Source: Mesorhizobium sp. 131-2-1 (GTDB lineage Bacteria > Pseudomonadota > Alphaproteobacteria > Rhizobiales > Rhizobiaceae). From it: DNA of 64,000 nucleotides. A program made the position numbers and the translations under genes. Below the pieces are notes generated by a model. It made no database searches, was not told the origin of the DNA, and was given only the letters and a program-made list of their open reading frames with translations. The DNA is taken from assembly GCF_016756535.1 (NCBI RefSeq), contig NZ_AP023247.1, positions 682,001-746,000 of the forward strand, in the 5' to 3' direction. Positions 28,125-38,512 of this stretch are shown one piece after another; position 1 is the stretch's first letter; every line of letters begins with the position of its first letter.

Positions 28125-28154
28125 CTTGCGCCCCGTGCAGCCTGTTCTTATATA
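28125..28154 (+). promoter_or_regulatory. Heat-shock (RpoH) promoter candidate for dnaK
   Basis: CTTGCG (28125-28130) and CTTATATA (28147-28154) are separated by 16 bases. This fits the alphaproteobacterial sigma-32 pattern (CTTG at -35 and an AT-rich -10), 121 bases before the dnaK start. Confidence 0.5.
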
Positions 28155-28275
28155 CGCGCCAAGCCGTTCGGTGCCGGAAAGCCGGTTGCCGGAACGGGAT
28201 TTCTTGTGAACAGGGGCTTTCGTTGGAACGCCTGATCAGGGTCCTGAGAGCCTGCTTAGCGGAGAGAATAGAACA

Positions 28276-30192
<1,917 letters not shown>

Positions 30193-30217
30193 GCCGTCTG
30201 ACGGCAGATAAAGCGAA

Positions 30218-30245
30218 AAGCCCGGCGCAAAGCCGGGCTTTTTTG
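30218..30245 (+). terminator. Rho-independent terminator after dnaK
   Basis: AGCCCGGC and GCCGGGCT form an 8-9-bp stem around GCAAA, followed immediately by TTTTTT. It lies 26 bases after the dnaK stop. Confidence 0.9.
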
Positions 30246-30383
30246 CAACCCTCAATGAAAAAGTGCGGGTAATGCGGCGCCGGCACTGGCATCCGGCCGC
30301 CATCGCACCTAAATCGGAGCGACGTGCCGGCAAACGACGCAAACAGTGCATCAAGACGTTGAGCATCCGGACTGCGGGAAAAA

Positions 30384-31514
30384 ATGAAAGCTGATTTCTA
30401 CGAGACGCTGGGCGTGCAAAAGGGCGCCGACGAGAAGGAGCTCAAGAGCGCTTTCCGCAAGCTCGCCATGCAGTTCCATCCCGACCGCAACCCCGGCGAT
30501 CATGCCTGCGAGCACAAGTTCAAGGAAATCAACGAAGCTTACGAGACGCTGAAGGACCCGCAGAAGCGCGCGGCCTATGACCGTTTCGGCCACGCCGCCT
30601 TCGAGCATGGCGGCATGAATGGCGGCGCGCAGGGCTTCGGCGCCGGCGGCTTCGCCGACATCTTCGAGGATATTTTCGGCGACATGATGGGCGGGCGCCA
30701 GCGCCGCTCGTCGGGCGGCCGCGAGCGTGGCGCGGACCTGCGCTACAATATGGAGATTTCGCTGGAAGAGGCGTTTTCCGGCAAGACCGCGCAGATCCGC
30801 GTGCCGGCCTCGATCTCCTGCTCCGAATGTTCGGGCAGCGGCGCCAAGCCCGGCACCCAGCCGGCCACCTGCTCGATGTGCAACGGCCACGGCAAGGTGC
30901 GCGCCACGCAAGGCTTCTTCTCGATCGAGCGCACCTGCCCGCAGTGCCAGGGCCGCGGCCAGACGATCAAGGACCCCTGCCCGAAATGCGCCGGCCAGGG
31001 CCGCGTCACCGAGGAGCGTTCGCTGTCGGTCAACATCCCGGCCGGCATAGAGGACGGCACCCGCATCCGGCTGGCCAATGAGGGCGAGGCCGGGCTGCGC
31101 GGCGGCCCGTCGGGCGACCTCTACATTTTCCTTGCGGTCAAGCCGCATGAATTCTTCCAGCGCGACGGCGCCGATCTCTACTGCAAGGTGCCGATCTCGA
31201 TGACGACAGCCGCCCTCGGCGGCTCGTTCGAGGTGACGACGCTGGACGGCACGCAGACCAAGGTGAAGGTGCCGGAAGGCACGCAGAACGGGCGGCAGTT
31301 CCGGTTGAAGGGCAAGGGCATGCCGGTGCTGCGCCAGCCCAATGTCGGCGACCTCTATATCCAGACCGCGGTCGAGACGCCGCAGAACCTGTCGCGCCGC
31401 CAGCGCGAACTGCTGGAAGAGTTCGAGCAGTTGTCCTCGCAGGACAATTCGCCTCAATCGAGCGGCTTCTTCGCCCGCATGAAGGACTTTTTCGAATCCT
31501 TCGGCGATCGCTAG
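30384..31514 (+). CDS. dnaJ: Co-chaperone DnaJ (Hsp40)
   Basis: This 376-residue class A J-protein has a J domain with the HPD motif (FHPDRNPGD, residues 31-40), a Gly/Phe-rich linker, and a zinc domain with four CxxCxGxG-type repeats ([32 protein letters not shown]). C-terminal substrate domains follow. It stimulates DnaK ATPase. The start follows a GGGAAAA-type weak ribosome binding site. Confidence 0.98.
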   Translation: MKADFYETLGVQKGADEKELKSAFRKLAMQFHPDRNPGDHACEHKFKEINEAYETLKDPQKRAAYDRFGHAAFEHGGMNGGAQGFGAGGFADIFEDIFGDMMGGRQRRSSGGRERGADLRYNMEISLEEAFSGKTAQIRVPASISCSECSGSGAKPGTQPATCSMCNGHGKVRATQGFFSIERTCPQCQGRGQTIKDPCPKCAGQGRVTEERSLSVNIPAGIEDGTRIRLANEGEAGLRGGPSGDLYIFLAVKPHEFFQRDGADLYCKVPISMTTAALGGSFEVTTLDGTQTKVKVPEGTQNGRQFRLKGKGMPVLRQPNVGDLYIQTAVETPQNLSRRQRELLEEFEQLSSQDNSPQSSGFFARMKDFFESFGDR

Positions 31515-31630
31515 GCAACGAGTTGCGAAACGCTTCCCGAGCGTCATCAACACCTTATGCCAGATTGATGCCTTGCCTTGTCCCACCTAGCTGCTAAGTA
31601 GCGGGTCGGGGAGCGTTGAGGAGAGCTCGA

Positions 31631-32233
31631 ATGGCACGTGGTCCCGGATTGCGCAAGTCGCTGGCCGAGAAGTTCGACGACGAGCTGAAGTTCTTCAAGG
31701 GCTGGATCGACAAGCCGAAGACGGTTGGCTCGATCGTGCCGACCAGCTCCATCACCGCCCGCAAGATGGCCTCGATCGTCAACCCGAAATCTGGCCTGCC
31801 GGTGCTCGAGGTCGGCCCCGGTACCGGCGTCATCACCCGCGCCATCCTGGCGCTTGGCGTGAAGCCGGAAAATCTCTACGCGGTCGAATATTCAACGGAC
31901 TTCGTGCGCCACCTGCGCCAGCTCTATCCGGGCGTCAACGTCATCGAGGGCGACGCCTTCAACCTCAACGCCACGCTCGGCGACAAGCGTGACATGGTGT
32001 TCGATTCGGTCGTCTCCGGCGTGCCGCTGCTCAACTTCCCGGTCGCCCAGCGCATCGCCTATATCGAAAGCCTGCTCGACCGCATCCCGGCCGGCCGGCC
32101 GATCGTGCAGCTGACCTATGGTCCGCTGTCGCCGATTCCGCCCGGCCGCGGCGACTATACGGTCAAGCATTTCGACTTCATCATCCGCAACATTCCGCCG
32201 ACGCAGCTGTGGATCTACCGAAGGGAGGGATAA
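31631..32233 (+). CDS. pmtA: Phosphatidylethanolamine N-methyltransferase (rhizobial PmtA)
   Basis: This 200-residue SAM-dependent methyltransferase begins MARGPGLRKSLAEKFDDELKFF and has the SAM-binding EVGPGTGVITRAIL, then EGDAFNL and the PmtA-type VSGVPLLNFP and YGPLSPIP motifs. It makes phosphatidylcholine from PE by three methylations, a membrane lipid needed for many rhizobia-host interactions. The TAA stop at 32231-32233 lies at the left edge of a long perfect inverted repeat. Confidence 0.9.
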   Translation: MARGPGLRKSLAEKFDDELKFFKGWIDKPKTVGSIVPTSSITARKMASIVNPKSGLPVLEVGPGTGVITRAILALGVKPENLYAVEYSTDFVRHLRQLYPGVNVIEGDAFNLNATLGDKRDMVFDSVVSGVPLLNFPVAQRIAYIESLLDRIPAGRPIVQLTYGPLSPIPPGRGDYTVKHFDFIIRNIPPTQLWIYRREG

Positions 32234-32303
32234 GGGAGTAGGCAGTAGGGAATAGTCCGGAACCGCTCATCTCCTACTGCCTATTCCCTACTGCCTACTC
32301 CCT
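32233..32303. repeat. Perfect 23-bp inverted repeat of CTACTGCC/CTATTCC-like heptamers
   Basis: The arm 32233-32255 is an exact reverse complement of 32281-32303, with a 25-base loop. The arms consist of heptamer-like units (GGGAGTA, GGCAGTA, GGGAATA), and part of the loop repeats the right-arm motif (CTCCTACTGC). It follows the pmtA stop and could end its transcript, but no T-run longer than three follows. It looks like a mobile or amplifiable palindromic repeat. Confidence 0.8.
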
Positions 32304-32313
32304 TTGCGAAGCA

Positions 32314-32910
32314 ATGTCCTTGATCCCGAAAATCCTCGTCTTCGCCGGCTCGATCCGGTCGGGCGCCTTCAGCGGCAGGACCGCGGACGTGGCACAGAAG
32401 GAGCTTGCCATGCAGGGCGCCGAGGTGACCCGCATCTCGCTCGGCGACTATCCGCTGCCGATCATGGACGAGGACCTGGAGAAGGAAAAAGGCATTCCCG
32501 AGAATGCCATGCGGCTCGGGCGGCTGATCGCCAGCCATGACGGGTTGTTGATCGCGACGCCGGAATATAACGGCTCGCTACCACCTCTGCTCAAGAACAG
32601 CATCGACTGGGTGAGCCGGATACGCCGCGACGGCGGCCGCTCGTTCAGGCCGTTTCCCGGCAAGCCCGCCGGCCTCTGCTCCTCCTCAGACGGCAAGTTC
32701 GCCGGCATCCGCTGCATCAATCATCTGCGCGCCGTACTGGTGCGCTGCCAGGTCGAGGTGGTCACGCCGGAGTGCTCGGTCTCGGGCGCCAGCGACGCCT
32801 TCGACGTGAATGGACATTTCCGCGACGAACGACTACGCCAATCGATGGAGCGCCTATGCCGCACACTGATCGAAACCTCGCGCATGCTGTCCGGCCGGAT
32901 CGAAGCATGA
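32314..32910 (+). CDS. NADPH-dependent FMN reductase family protein
   Basis: This 198-residue flavodoxin-like protein has the FMN phosphate loop [11 protein letters not shown] at residues 12-22 and the isoalloxazine-binding motif [22 protein letters not shown]. It reduces FMN, quinones or azo compounds with NADPH. Its TGA overlaps the pyrF ATG (ATGA at 32907-32910), so the two are coupled. Confidence 0.92.
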   Translation: MSLIPKILVFAGSIRSGAFSGRTADVAQKELAMQGAEVTRISLGDYPLPIMDEDLEKEKGIPENAMRLGRLIASHDGLLIATPEYNGSLPPLLKNSIDWVSRIRRDGGRSFRPFPGKPAGLCSSSDGKFAGIRCINHLRAVLVRCQVEVVTPECSVSGASDAFDVNGHFRDERLRQSMERLCRTLIETSRMLSGRIEA

Positions 32911-33614
32911 TCCCGGAGCATGCCGACACGATGCGCGACAGGCTGATCGTCGGCCTCGACGTGCCGACGCTGAAAGAGGCCGAGAAGGCGGTGCGCGAGC
33001 TCGACGGCACCGTGTCCTTCTACAAGATCGGCTATCAGCTGGCCTTCGCCGGCGGCCTCGACTTCGCCCGCGAGCTTGCCAGCGGCGGCACCAGGATCTT
33101 CCTCGACATGAAGCTGCTCGACATCGACAACACGGTGGCCAAGGGCGTCGAGAACATCGTCAGGATGGGCATGTCGATGCTGACAATCCACTCCTACCCC
33201 AAGGCGATGCGGGCCGCTGTCGAGGCGGCCCGGGGCAGCGATCTCTGCCTGCTCGCGGTCAGCGTGCTGACCTCCATGGACGAGCAGGACATGATCGACG
33301 CCGGTTACGAATATGACCCGCATACGCTGGTGCTGAGGCGCTCCGAACAGGCGCTGCATGCCGGGATGGGCGGTGTCGTCTGCTCCGCCGAGGAGGCGGA
33401 AGCCGTGCGCCGGATCGTCGGACCGAACATGGCCGTGGTCACGCCGGGAATACGCCCCAAGGGCAGCGACCATGGCGACCAGAAGCGGGTGGTGACGCCG
33501 GCACAGGCGATCCGCAACGGCTCCAGCCATCTGGTCGTTGGCCGCCCGATCGTCGGCGCCGCCGACAGGCGCGCTGCCGCCGAGGCCATCCTGGCCGAAA
33601 TGCGGTCCGCATAA
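32907..33614 (+). CDS. pyrF: Orotidine 5'-phosphate decarboxylase
   Basis: This 235-residue TIM barrel makes UMP from OMP. It contains the [10 protein letters not shown] active-site motif (Asp67, Lys69, Asp72, Asp74), [10 protein letters not shown] and the phosphate-binding [17 protein letters not shown] near the C-terminus. ATG 32907 overlaps the preceding stop; a second in-frame ATG at 32931 is a possible alternative start. Confidence 0.96.
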   Translation: MIPEHADTMRDRLIVGLDVPTLKEAEKAVRELDGTVSFYKIGYQLAFAGGLDFARELASGGTRIFLDMKLLDIDNTVAKGVENIVRMGMSMLTIHSYPKAMRAAVEAARGSDLCLLAVSVLTSMDEQDMIDAGYEYDPHTLVLRRSEQALHAGMGGVVCSAEEAEAVRRIVGPNMAVVTPGIRPKGSDHGDQKRVVTPAQAIRNGSSHLVVGRPIVGAADRRAAAEAILAEMRSA

Positions 33615-33636
33615 GTCCCAAACTCGGAGAAACAAT

Positions 33637-33924
33637 ATGGCAAAGGGATACTGGGTCGCCCGCGTCGATGTGCGCGACGCCGAGGGCTACAAAGACTATG
33701 TCGCCGCCGCGAAGCCGGCCTTCGAGCGGTTCGGCGCGAAATTCCTGGCGCGTGGCGGCGAGCACGAGAAGGCCGAGGGGCCGGGCCGCGCGCGCAACGT
33801 CATCATCGAGTTCCCGTCACTTGCCGCGGCGCATGATTGCTACCATTCGCCGGAATATCAGCGTGCGGTGGCCATCCGCCAGAAGGTGGCCGACGGCGAG
33901 ATCGTGCTGGTCGAGGGCGTTTAG
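33637..33924 (+). CDS. DUF1330 family protein
   Basis: This 95-residue ferredoxin-fold protein contains the typical DUF1330 sequence MAKGYWVARVDVRDAEGYKDY, FLARGG and VIIEFPSLAAAHDCYHSPEYQ. It follows pyrF by 22 bases with a GGAGAAAC ribosome binding site and probably belongs to the same operon. Its biochemical role is unknown. Confidence 0.92.
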   Translation: MAKGYWVARVDVRDAEGYKDYVAAAKPAFERFGAKFLARGGEHEKAEGPGRARNVIIEFPSLAAAHDCYHSPEYQRAVAIRQKVADGEIVLVEGV

Positions 33925-33949
33925 ACCCCCCGATTCCCGCTCTTCGGGA

Positions 33950-35008
33950 TCATGGCTGAAGCCGGTTCGCCGCCGTCTCGGCCATCGCATCGGCGAGGCC
34001 GAGGCCCCATTGCGCGCGGCAATAGGCGCGGAAGTCAAAGCAGGGCAGGCCGGGGCAGACCTCGAACTCGATGAGATGGACGGTGTCGTCGGCCTCGACC
34101 CTGAGATCGACGGAGAAGACGTCGCGCAAGCCGAGCCCGGCCATCAGCCGCCCGGCGATCCGGCGGATCGTCGCATCGGCGGCCGGCTGGCTCGCGGCGA
34201 CGGGCTCGAGCACCGGCTCGGCATAGGTTCCGGCGGCCTTCGCGGCCCCGCCGGTATCGCCATAGAGCGCCAGGCTGTCGGCCATGGTCTGGAAATCGCC
34301 GCCTGAGTCGACAAAGGCGATGCCGAGCGCCTCGACGCCGGTGTCCGGCCTCAGGCCGAGGAAGCTGGCGCGCACGTTGCGGCCGCCGACATAGGGCTGG
34401 ACGACGACGTCGTCACGATAGTGGGCGAAGACGCGCCGGCTAAGCTCCAGCGCATGGCCGAGATCAGCCACGCGCGAATCCGGCCAGATGCCGATCTTGG
34501 CGCCGAGGCGGTTCGGCTTGACGAACCAGCCGGCGCGCGAGGCCGGCGGCTCGACCAGCCATTCCCCGTTCCGCGCCAGACCGGCCTGCGGCGCCGGCAG
34601 ACCGAGCGCGCCGAGCACGGCGCCGGAGCGGAACTTGTCCTGGCAGAGCGCGAACAAGGAATCGTCGGCGCCGATCGTTTTCAGCCCATTGAGCCGTGCC
34701 AGGGCGGGCGCCGCACCGCCACGAAAATAGGCGATGCCGTCGGTCAGGGTCCAGACCAGCGTTGTGGCTGGATCCGCGCCGGCCAGGGTGCTCGCGGCAT
34801 CATCCAGCTCGACAGGCGCGAAGGCGAGGCCGCGCGCTTCGCAGGCGGCGGCCAGCACGCCGAATTCCGCCGCAAGGTCGGTCGACTGCGCCAGGTAGGA
34901 CGATATTTCGGTGGCGCGCTCGGCCGGGTAGCCGTCAGAAACCAGCCGGTCGAAACAGGCTTTTTCCGGTTCGTGGACGAGGATCAGCGTCGGCTGGTTG
35001 CGCGGCAT
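33950..35008 (-). CDS. ATP-grasp protein, D-alanine-D-alanine ligase-like
   Basis: This 352-residue protein has an N-terminal Rossmann-like domain and central ATP-grasp elements (GWFVKPNRLGAKIGI, VVVQPYVGGRNVRASFLG). The metal-binding end VFSVDLRVEADDTVHLIEFEVCPGLPCFDFRAYC corresponds to the ExNxxPG loop, with Cys in place of the usual Thr or Ser. It should form an amide or peptide-like bond with ATP. The substrates are unknown, and it is not the main Ddl, which usually lies in the mur cluster. The neighbours give no clear pathway. Confidence 0.78.
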   Translation of the reverse strand: MPRNQPTLILVHEPEKACFDRLVSDGYPAERATEISSYLAQSTDLAAEFGVLAAACEARGLAFAPVELDDAASTLAGADPATTLVWTLTDGIAYFRGGAAPALARLNGLKTIGADDSLFALCQDKFRSGAVLGALGLPAPQAGLARNGEWLVEPPASRAGWFVKPNRLGAKIGIWPDSRVADLGHALELSRRVFAHYRDDVVVQPYVGGRNVRASFLGLRPDTGVEALGIAFVDSGGDFQTMADSLALYGDTGGAAKAAGTYAEPVLEPVAASQPAADATIRRIAGRLMAGLGLRDVFSVDLRVEADDTVHLIEFEVCPGLPCFDFRAYCRAQWGLGLADAMAETAANRLQP

Positions 35009-35145
35009 CGATTGGAAAGGCTCCCGGCGGTCAGGCCGCTACCATCGCATGACTGACGCAATCGGCTTTCGCGAAACCGACCGAGGCAGGCGGTTGCGTG
35101 ACAGAACTGGATCGAGCCCGAAAGCGAACCGGTGACCCGGCCGTC

Positions 35146-36027
35146 TCAGGCAATCAGCACACGCGGCTCGAAACGGCCGCTGACCGGAATATCGAGCAGG
35201 AAGGTCATGCCGGCCTGCGGGTCGAGCTTGCGCTGCTTGTCGTCCTTGCCCTTCCACGCCGAGGTCACCGCCAGCCTGTCAGCCTTCGCGCCGACAAAGG
35301 CGGGGCAGGAGGGCTGCGTCACCGGCATCGGGATTTCGCGCAGCAGCGTACCGTCGGGAGCATAGGCCTTGACCGCGCTGCCGCCCCAGACGGCGTTCCA
35401 CAGCACGCCGTCGCGGTCGACGACGGAGCCGTCGACATAGCCCTTGGACGAACGGTGATCGACGAACACTTTTTGTTCGCCGGTCGGCAGGCCGGTTAAC
35501 GGATCGCAGGCGACGCGCATCAGCAGGCCGGTCGAAGTGTCGGTGTAGTAGGCGATCTTTCCGTCCTCGGAAAAGCAGATCGAGTTCGACACGGTGATGT
35601 CCGAGAACAGCCGGCGCAATTCACCCTTGTAGAACCAGTAGATCGAGCCGGCGCCCTTCCCCTCGTCCTTGCCCATCGTGCCGACCCAGAAGGCGCCGCA
35701 GGGGTGGACGCGCGAATCGTTGGAGCGCGTCAGCGGGTTGTCGGCCTCGATCGCGGTGTGCAGCGTCAGCTTGCCGCTCGCGACGTCGCGGACGTGAAGG
35801 CCGGTCTCGGTGGCGATCAGCTGGCGGGCGTCATCGATGACGGCGAGCGCGCTGGCCATCAGGCCGAGATCATGGACCTTCAGCGTGCCGGGGCCAACGC
35901 CCTGCTCCAAAAGCAGGCCGTTGACGATGTCGAACCAGAACAGGGCATCGCTGCCGGGGTCGTAGCTCGGCCCTTCGCCAAGTTGGCAGATACGGTCCGA
36001 GAAAACCGAAACGCCGTTATCCATCAT
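35146..36027 (-). CDS. SMP-30/gluconolactonase-family lactonase
   Basis: This 293-residue six-bladed propeller hydrolase has the metal-site landmarks LGEGPSYDPGSDALFWFDI (Glu), NDSRVHPCGAFWVGTMG, YYTDTSTG and DGSVVDRDGVLWNAVWGG. It would open a sugar lactone, most likely galactono-lactone given the operon. The ATG at 36025-36027 overlaps the stop of the aldolase gene, so it is the last gene of the coupled four-gene unit. Confidence 0.9.
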   Translation of the reverse strand: MMDNGVSVFSDRICQLGEGPSYDPGSDALFWFDIVNGLLLEQGVGPGTLKVHDLGLMASALAVIDDARQLIATETGLHVRDVASGKLTLHTAIEADNPLTRSNDSRVHPCGAFWVGTMGKDEGKGAGSIYWFYKGELRRLFSDITVSNSICFSEDGKIAYYTDTSTGLLMRVACDPLTGLPTGEQKVFVDHRSSKGYVDGSVVDRDGVLWNAVWGGSAVKAYAPDGTLLREIPMPVTQPSCPAFVGAKADRLAVTSAWKGKDDKQRKLDPQAGMTFLLDIPVSGRFEPRVLIA

Positions 36028-36662
36028 GCCTCTCCCCCGAATGCAGCATCCCAGGCTATCGCCGCGGCGCGGGCGCGGGCCGCGACCTCCTCGACGCTCA
36101 TGCCCGGCTTGAACAGGCTGGAGCCGAGGCCGAAGACACTGACGCCGGCCGATTTGTAGCCGGCAAAATCTTTCTCGGACACACCGCCGACAGCGCCGAT
36201 GAGGACATCGGCGGGCAGCACCGCGCGCACGGCCGCAATGCCGCCGGCACCAAGCACGCTTGCAGGGAAGAATTTCAACGCCGAGGCGCCGAGCCTTATC
36301 GCCAGGAACGCCTCTGTCGGTGTGAACACGCCAGGCATCGTCACCATGTTGTGGGTCATGGCGCGGTCCATGACCGCGGCATCGATGTTGGGGCTGACCA
36401 GCAGCCGGCCGCCGGCCTCGTGCAGGGCATCGACATCGGCCGCCGTCAGCACGGTGCCGGCGCCGACGAGCGCCTTCGGCAATGCCTCGACAAGGCTGGC
36501 GATGGAGACGAAGGGGTCGGGCGAATTGAGCGGCACCTCGATCGCCTCGATGCCGGCGTCGAAGACAGCCTGGCCGATCGCCACCGCCTCGCCGGGTTTC
36601 AGCCCGCGCAGGATGGCGACGAGGCCGCGCTTGAGTTTCGGAAACGGTGCGGTCTGGGTCAC
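36024..36662 (-). CDS. dgoA: 2-dehydro-3-deoxy-6-phosphogalactonate aldolase
   Basis: This 212-residue class I KDPG/KDPGal aldolase has the catalytic Glu42 (IEVPLNSP) and Schiff-base Lys130 (ALKFFPAS). The VPLNSP sequence and the neighbouring DgoK favour the galactonate-pathway enzyme over Eda. It splits KDPGal to pyruvate and glyceraldehyde-3-phosphate. Both ends overlap neighbouring genes by four bases. Confidence 0.93.
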   Translation of the reverse strand: MTQTAPFPKLKRGLVAILRGLKPGEAVAIGQAVFDAGIEAIEVPLNSPDPFVSIASLVEALPKALVGAGTVLTAADVDALHEAGGRLLVSPNIDAAVMDRAMTHNMVTMPGVFTPTEAFLAIRLGASALKFFPASVLGAGGIAAVRAVLPADVLIGAVGGVSEKDFAGYKSAGVSVFGLGSSLFKPGMSVEEVAARARAAAIAWDAAFGGEA

Positions 36663-37594
36663 GCGGCGGCTCCAATCATGCCGTTCTCGCGTGCCGCCTC
36701 GACGAGGCCGGCACGCACTGCTTCATCGGCGTCAACGGTTCTGAAGGCAAGGCCGGCAACACCCAGCGCGGCGGCATAGAGCGCGGCCAACGCGCCGGAG
36801 GCGACCAGCGCGACGGGTGCCGCGCTGGCGCCATAGCGGCGTTGCGCCGAGGCGATCTCGCCGCCGATCAGCAGTCCGGACAGGCAGGCCGCCGCATCGT
36901 TCGACTGCAGGTCCTGCAGCAGGCCGGCGGCACGGATGGCAAACAGTTTCGAGGTGACGTCGCCACCCTCGCCAAGCGCCCGTTCGCACCATTGGCGGAA
37001 GAAGGGGTTGTCCGCCGCCACCGCTGCCGGATGCTCGCCCAGCGAATGGCGCAGGATCGAATGCGCGGCCATGACCGAAAACAGCTCTCCCGTCGGCCAT
37101 GTGCCGAAACCGGCAACGGCGCCATCCTCGACCGCCACCCATTTCGAATGCGTGCCGGGCATGCAGACGAGATGGCGCCCCTTGGCCGGCAAGCCGGCGC
37201 CGGCAAGCTGAGTCTCCTCGCCGCGCATCACGTCAGGCGCATCGGCCAGGCGCTGCGCAAGGCCCGGCACGATGCGGATGTCGCGGCTTTGGCCGGGAAC
37301 CCGGGCGGCGCCGGCGAGGATGGCGCCGATCGGCGACGGCACGGTGACATAGGGTGCCTCCAGCCAACCCTGGCGGGAACCTGCCATGCCGCAGATGATG
37401 ACCGGCAGCGTCTCAGGCGCGCCGAGGGCGGCGAGATGGCCTTCGAGGATGGTGGAAAAGCCCTTCTGCTGCGCGGTGATCAGCCCGTCGTCGCCGCGCC
37501 GCTCGGAAAGGACCTTGCCCGTCCGGTCGATGAGCCAAACCCGCATGCGGGTCGTGCCCCAGTCGACCGCCGCGACCGCCGGGACCGCGCTCAC
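36659..37594 (-). CDS. dgoK: 2-dehydro-3-deoxygalactonokinase
   Basis: This 311-residue sugar kinase has an N-terminal phosphate-binding motif (VAAVDWGTTRMRVWLID) and DgoK landmarks ICGMAGSRQGWLEAPYV, CMPGTHSKWVAVEDG and FGTWPTGELFSVM. It phosphorylates 2-keto-3-deoxygalactonate. The start is GTG 37594, overlapping the SDR stop by four bases. Confidence 0.93.
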   Translation of the reverse strand: MSAVPAVAAVDWGTTRMRVWLIDRTGKVLSERRGDDGLITAQQKGFSTILEGHLAALGAPETLPVIICGMAGSRQGWLEAPYVTVPSPIGAILAGAARVPGQSRDIRIVPGLAQRLADAPDVMRGEETQLAGAGLPAKGRHLVCMPGTHSKWVAVEDGAVAGFGTWPTGELFSVMAAHSILRHSLGEHPAAVAADNPFFRQWCERALGEGGDVTSKLFAIRAAGLLQDLQSNDAAACLSGLLIGGEIASAQRRYGASAAPVALVASGALAALYAAALGVAGLAFRTVDADEAVRAGLVEAARENGMIGAAA

Positions 37595-38358
37595 AGGAAG
37601 CCCCCGTCGACGATCAGCATCTGCGCGGTCAGCATGCGCGAGGCATCCGAGGCCAGGAACAGCACCGTGCCGACGATATCCTCGGGCTGCATGACGTCCT
37701 TGATGCACTGCTTGGCGACATGGGCGGCGAGCCCCTGTTCGGTGACCCAGAGCTCCTTCTGGCGTTCGGTGATGACCCAGCCCGGCGCAATCGCGTTGAC
37801 GCGGATGCGGTCGGCGCCGAGCTTGCCGGCGAGACCCTTGGTGAGGCCGAGAATGCCGGCCTTGGCGGCGGTGTAGGCCGGCATGTCGGGGTGGTTGATG
37901 AGATAGGAGGTCGAGGTGAAATTGATGATCGAGCCGCCACCGGCCCGCTTCATGCCCGGCGCCACGGCCTGCGCGGTGAAGAAATGCGGACGCAGGTTGA
38001 CGGCGAGGTTGTTGTCCCAGAACTCGACCGTGACGTCCTCGACGGCGTGGCGGTCGTCCAGCGCGGCATTGTTGACCAGCACGGTGACGTCGCCATGCGC
38101 TTCGGCGGCCCGGGCGGCGGAAGCGCGTAGCGCCTCGATGTCGCGCAGGTCCGTCTTCAGGTAGAGCGGGCGCCGGCCAAGCTCCGTCTCGATGCGATCA
38201 GCAAGGGCCAGGCTCGGACGGTCGGCGATGTCGATGAAGGCGACCTTCGCCCCTTGCCGCATAAAGCCCTCGGTCAGCGCCGCGCCGATGCCGGAACCGC
38301 CGCCGGTGATCAGCACCGAAGCGCCTTCAAGATCGGCAAACCGCGCCGATGGCATCAT
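37591..38358 (-). CDS. SDR-family sugar dehydrogenase (probable galactose 1-dehydrogenase)
   Basis: This 255-residue classical short-chain dehydrogenase has TGGGSGIG (residues 18-25), NNAALDD, the Tyr-Lys pair in YTAAKAG and the C-terminal GGFL. As the first gene of an overlapping operon with dgoK, dgoA and a lactonase, it most likely oxidises D-galactose (or a related sugar) to the lactone, as GalD does in Sinorhizobium. That assignment is by context. GGGAGAAAC precedes the double ATG at 38358/38355. No dgoD (galactonate dehydratase) or transporter is in the unit. Confidence 0.85.
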   Translation of the reverse strand: MMPSARFADLEGASVLITGGGSGIGAALTEGFMRQGAKVAFIDIADRPSLALADRIETELGRRPLYLKTDLRDIEALRASAARAAEAHGDVTVLVNNAALDDRHAVEDVTVEFWDNNLAVNLRPHFFTAQAVAPGMKRAGGGSIINFTSTSYLINHPDMPAYTAAKAGILGLTKGLAGKLGADRIRVNAIAPGWVITERQKELWVTEQGLAAHVAKQCIKDVMQPEDIVGTVLFLASDASRMLTAQMLIVDGGFL

Positions 38359-38512
38359 GTTGTTTCTCCCTGACCGAGCCGGCGCGCATCCTAGCCATGG
38401 AGGTCCGAGGGGCAAGGGCGAAAAGCAGATTTTCGGCGCTTATGTCTGACAAAAACGAGGGTCTTGCCCTGACTGGGCCAGGGCGAACTCCATTGCGGCG
38501 GGGAAATAGCGG

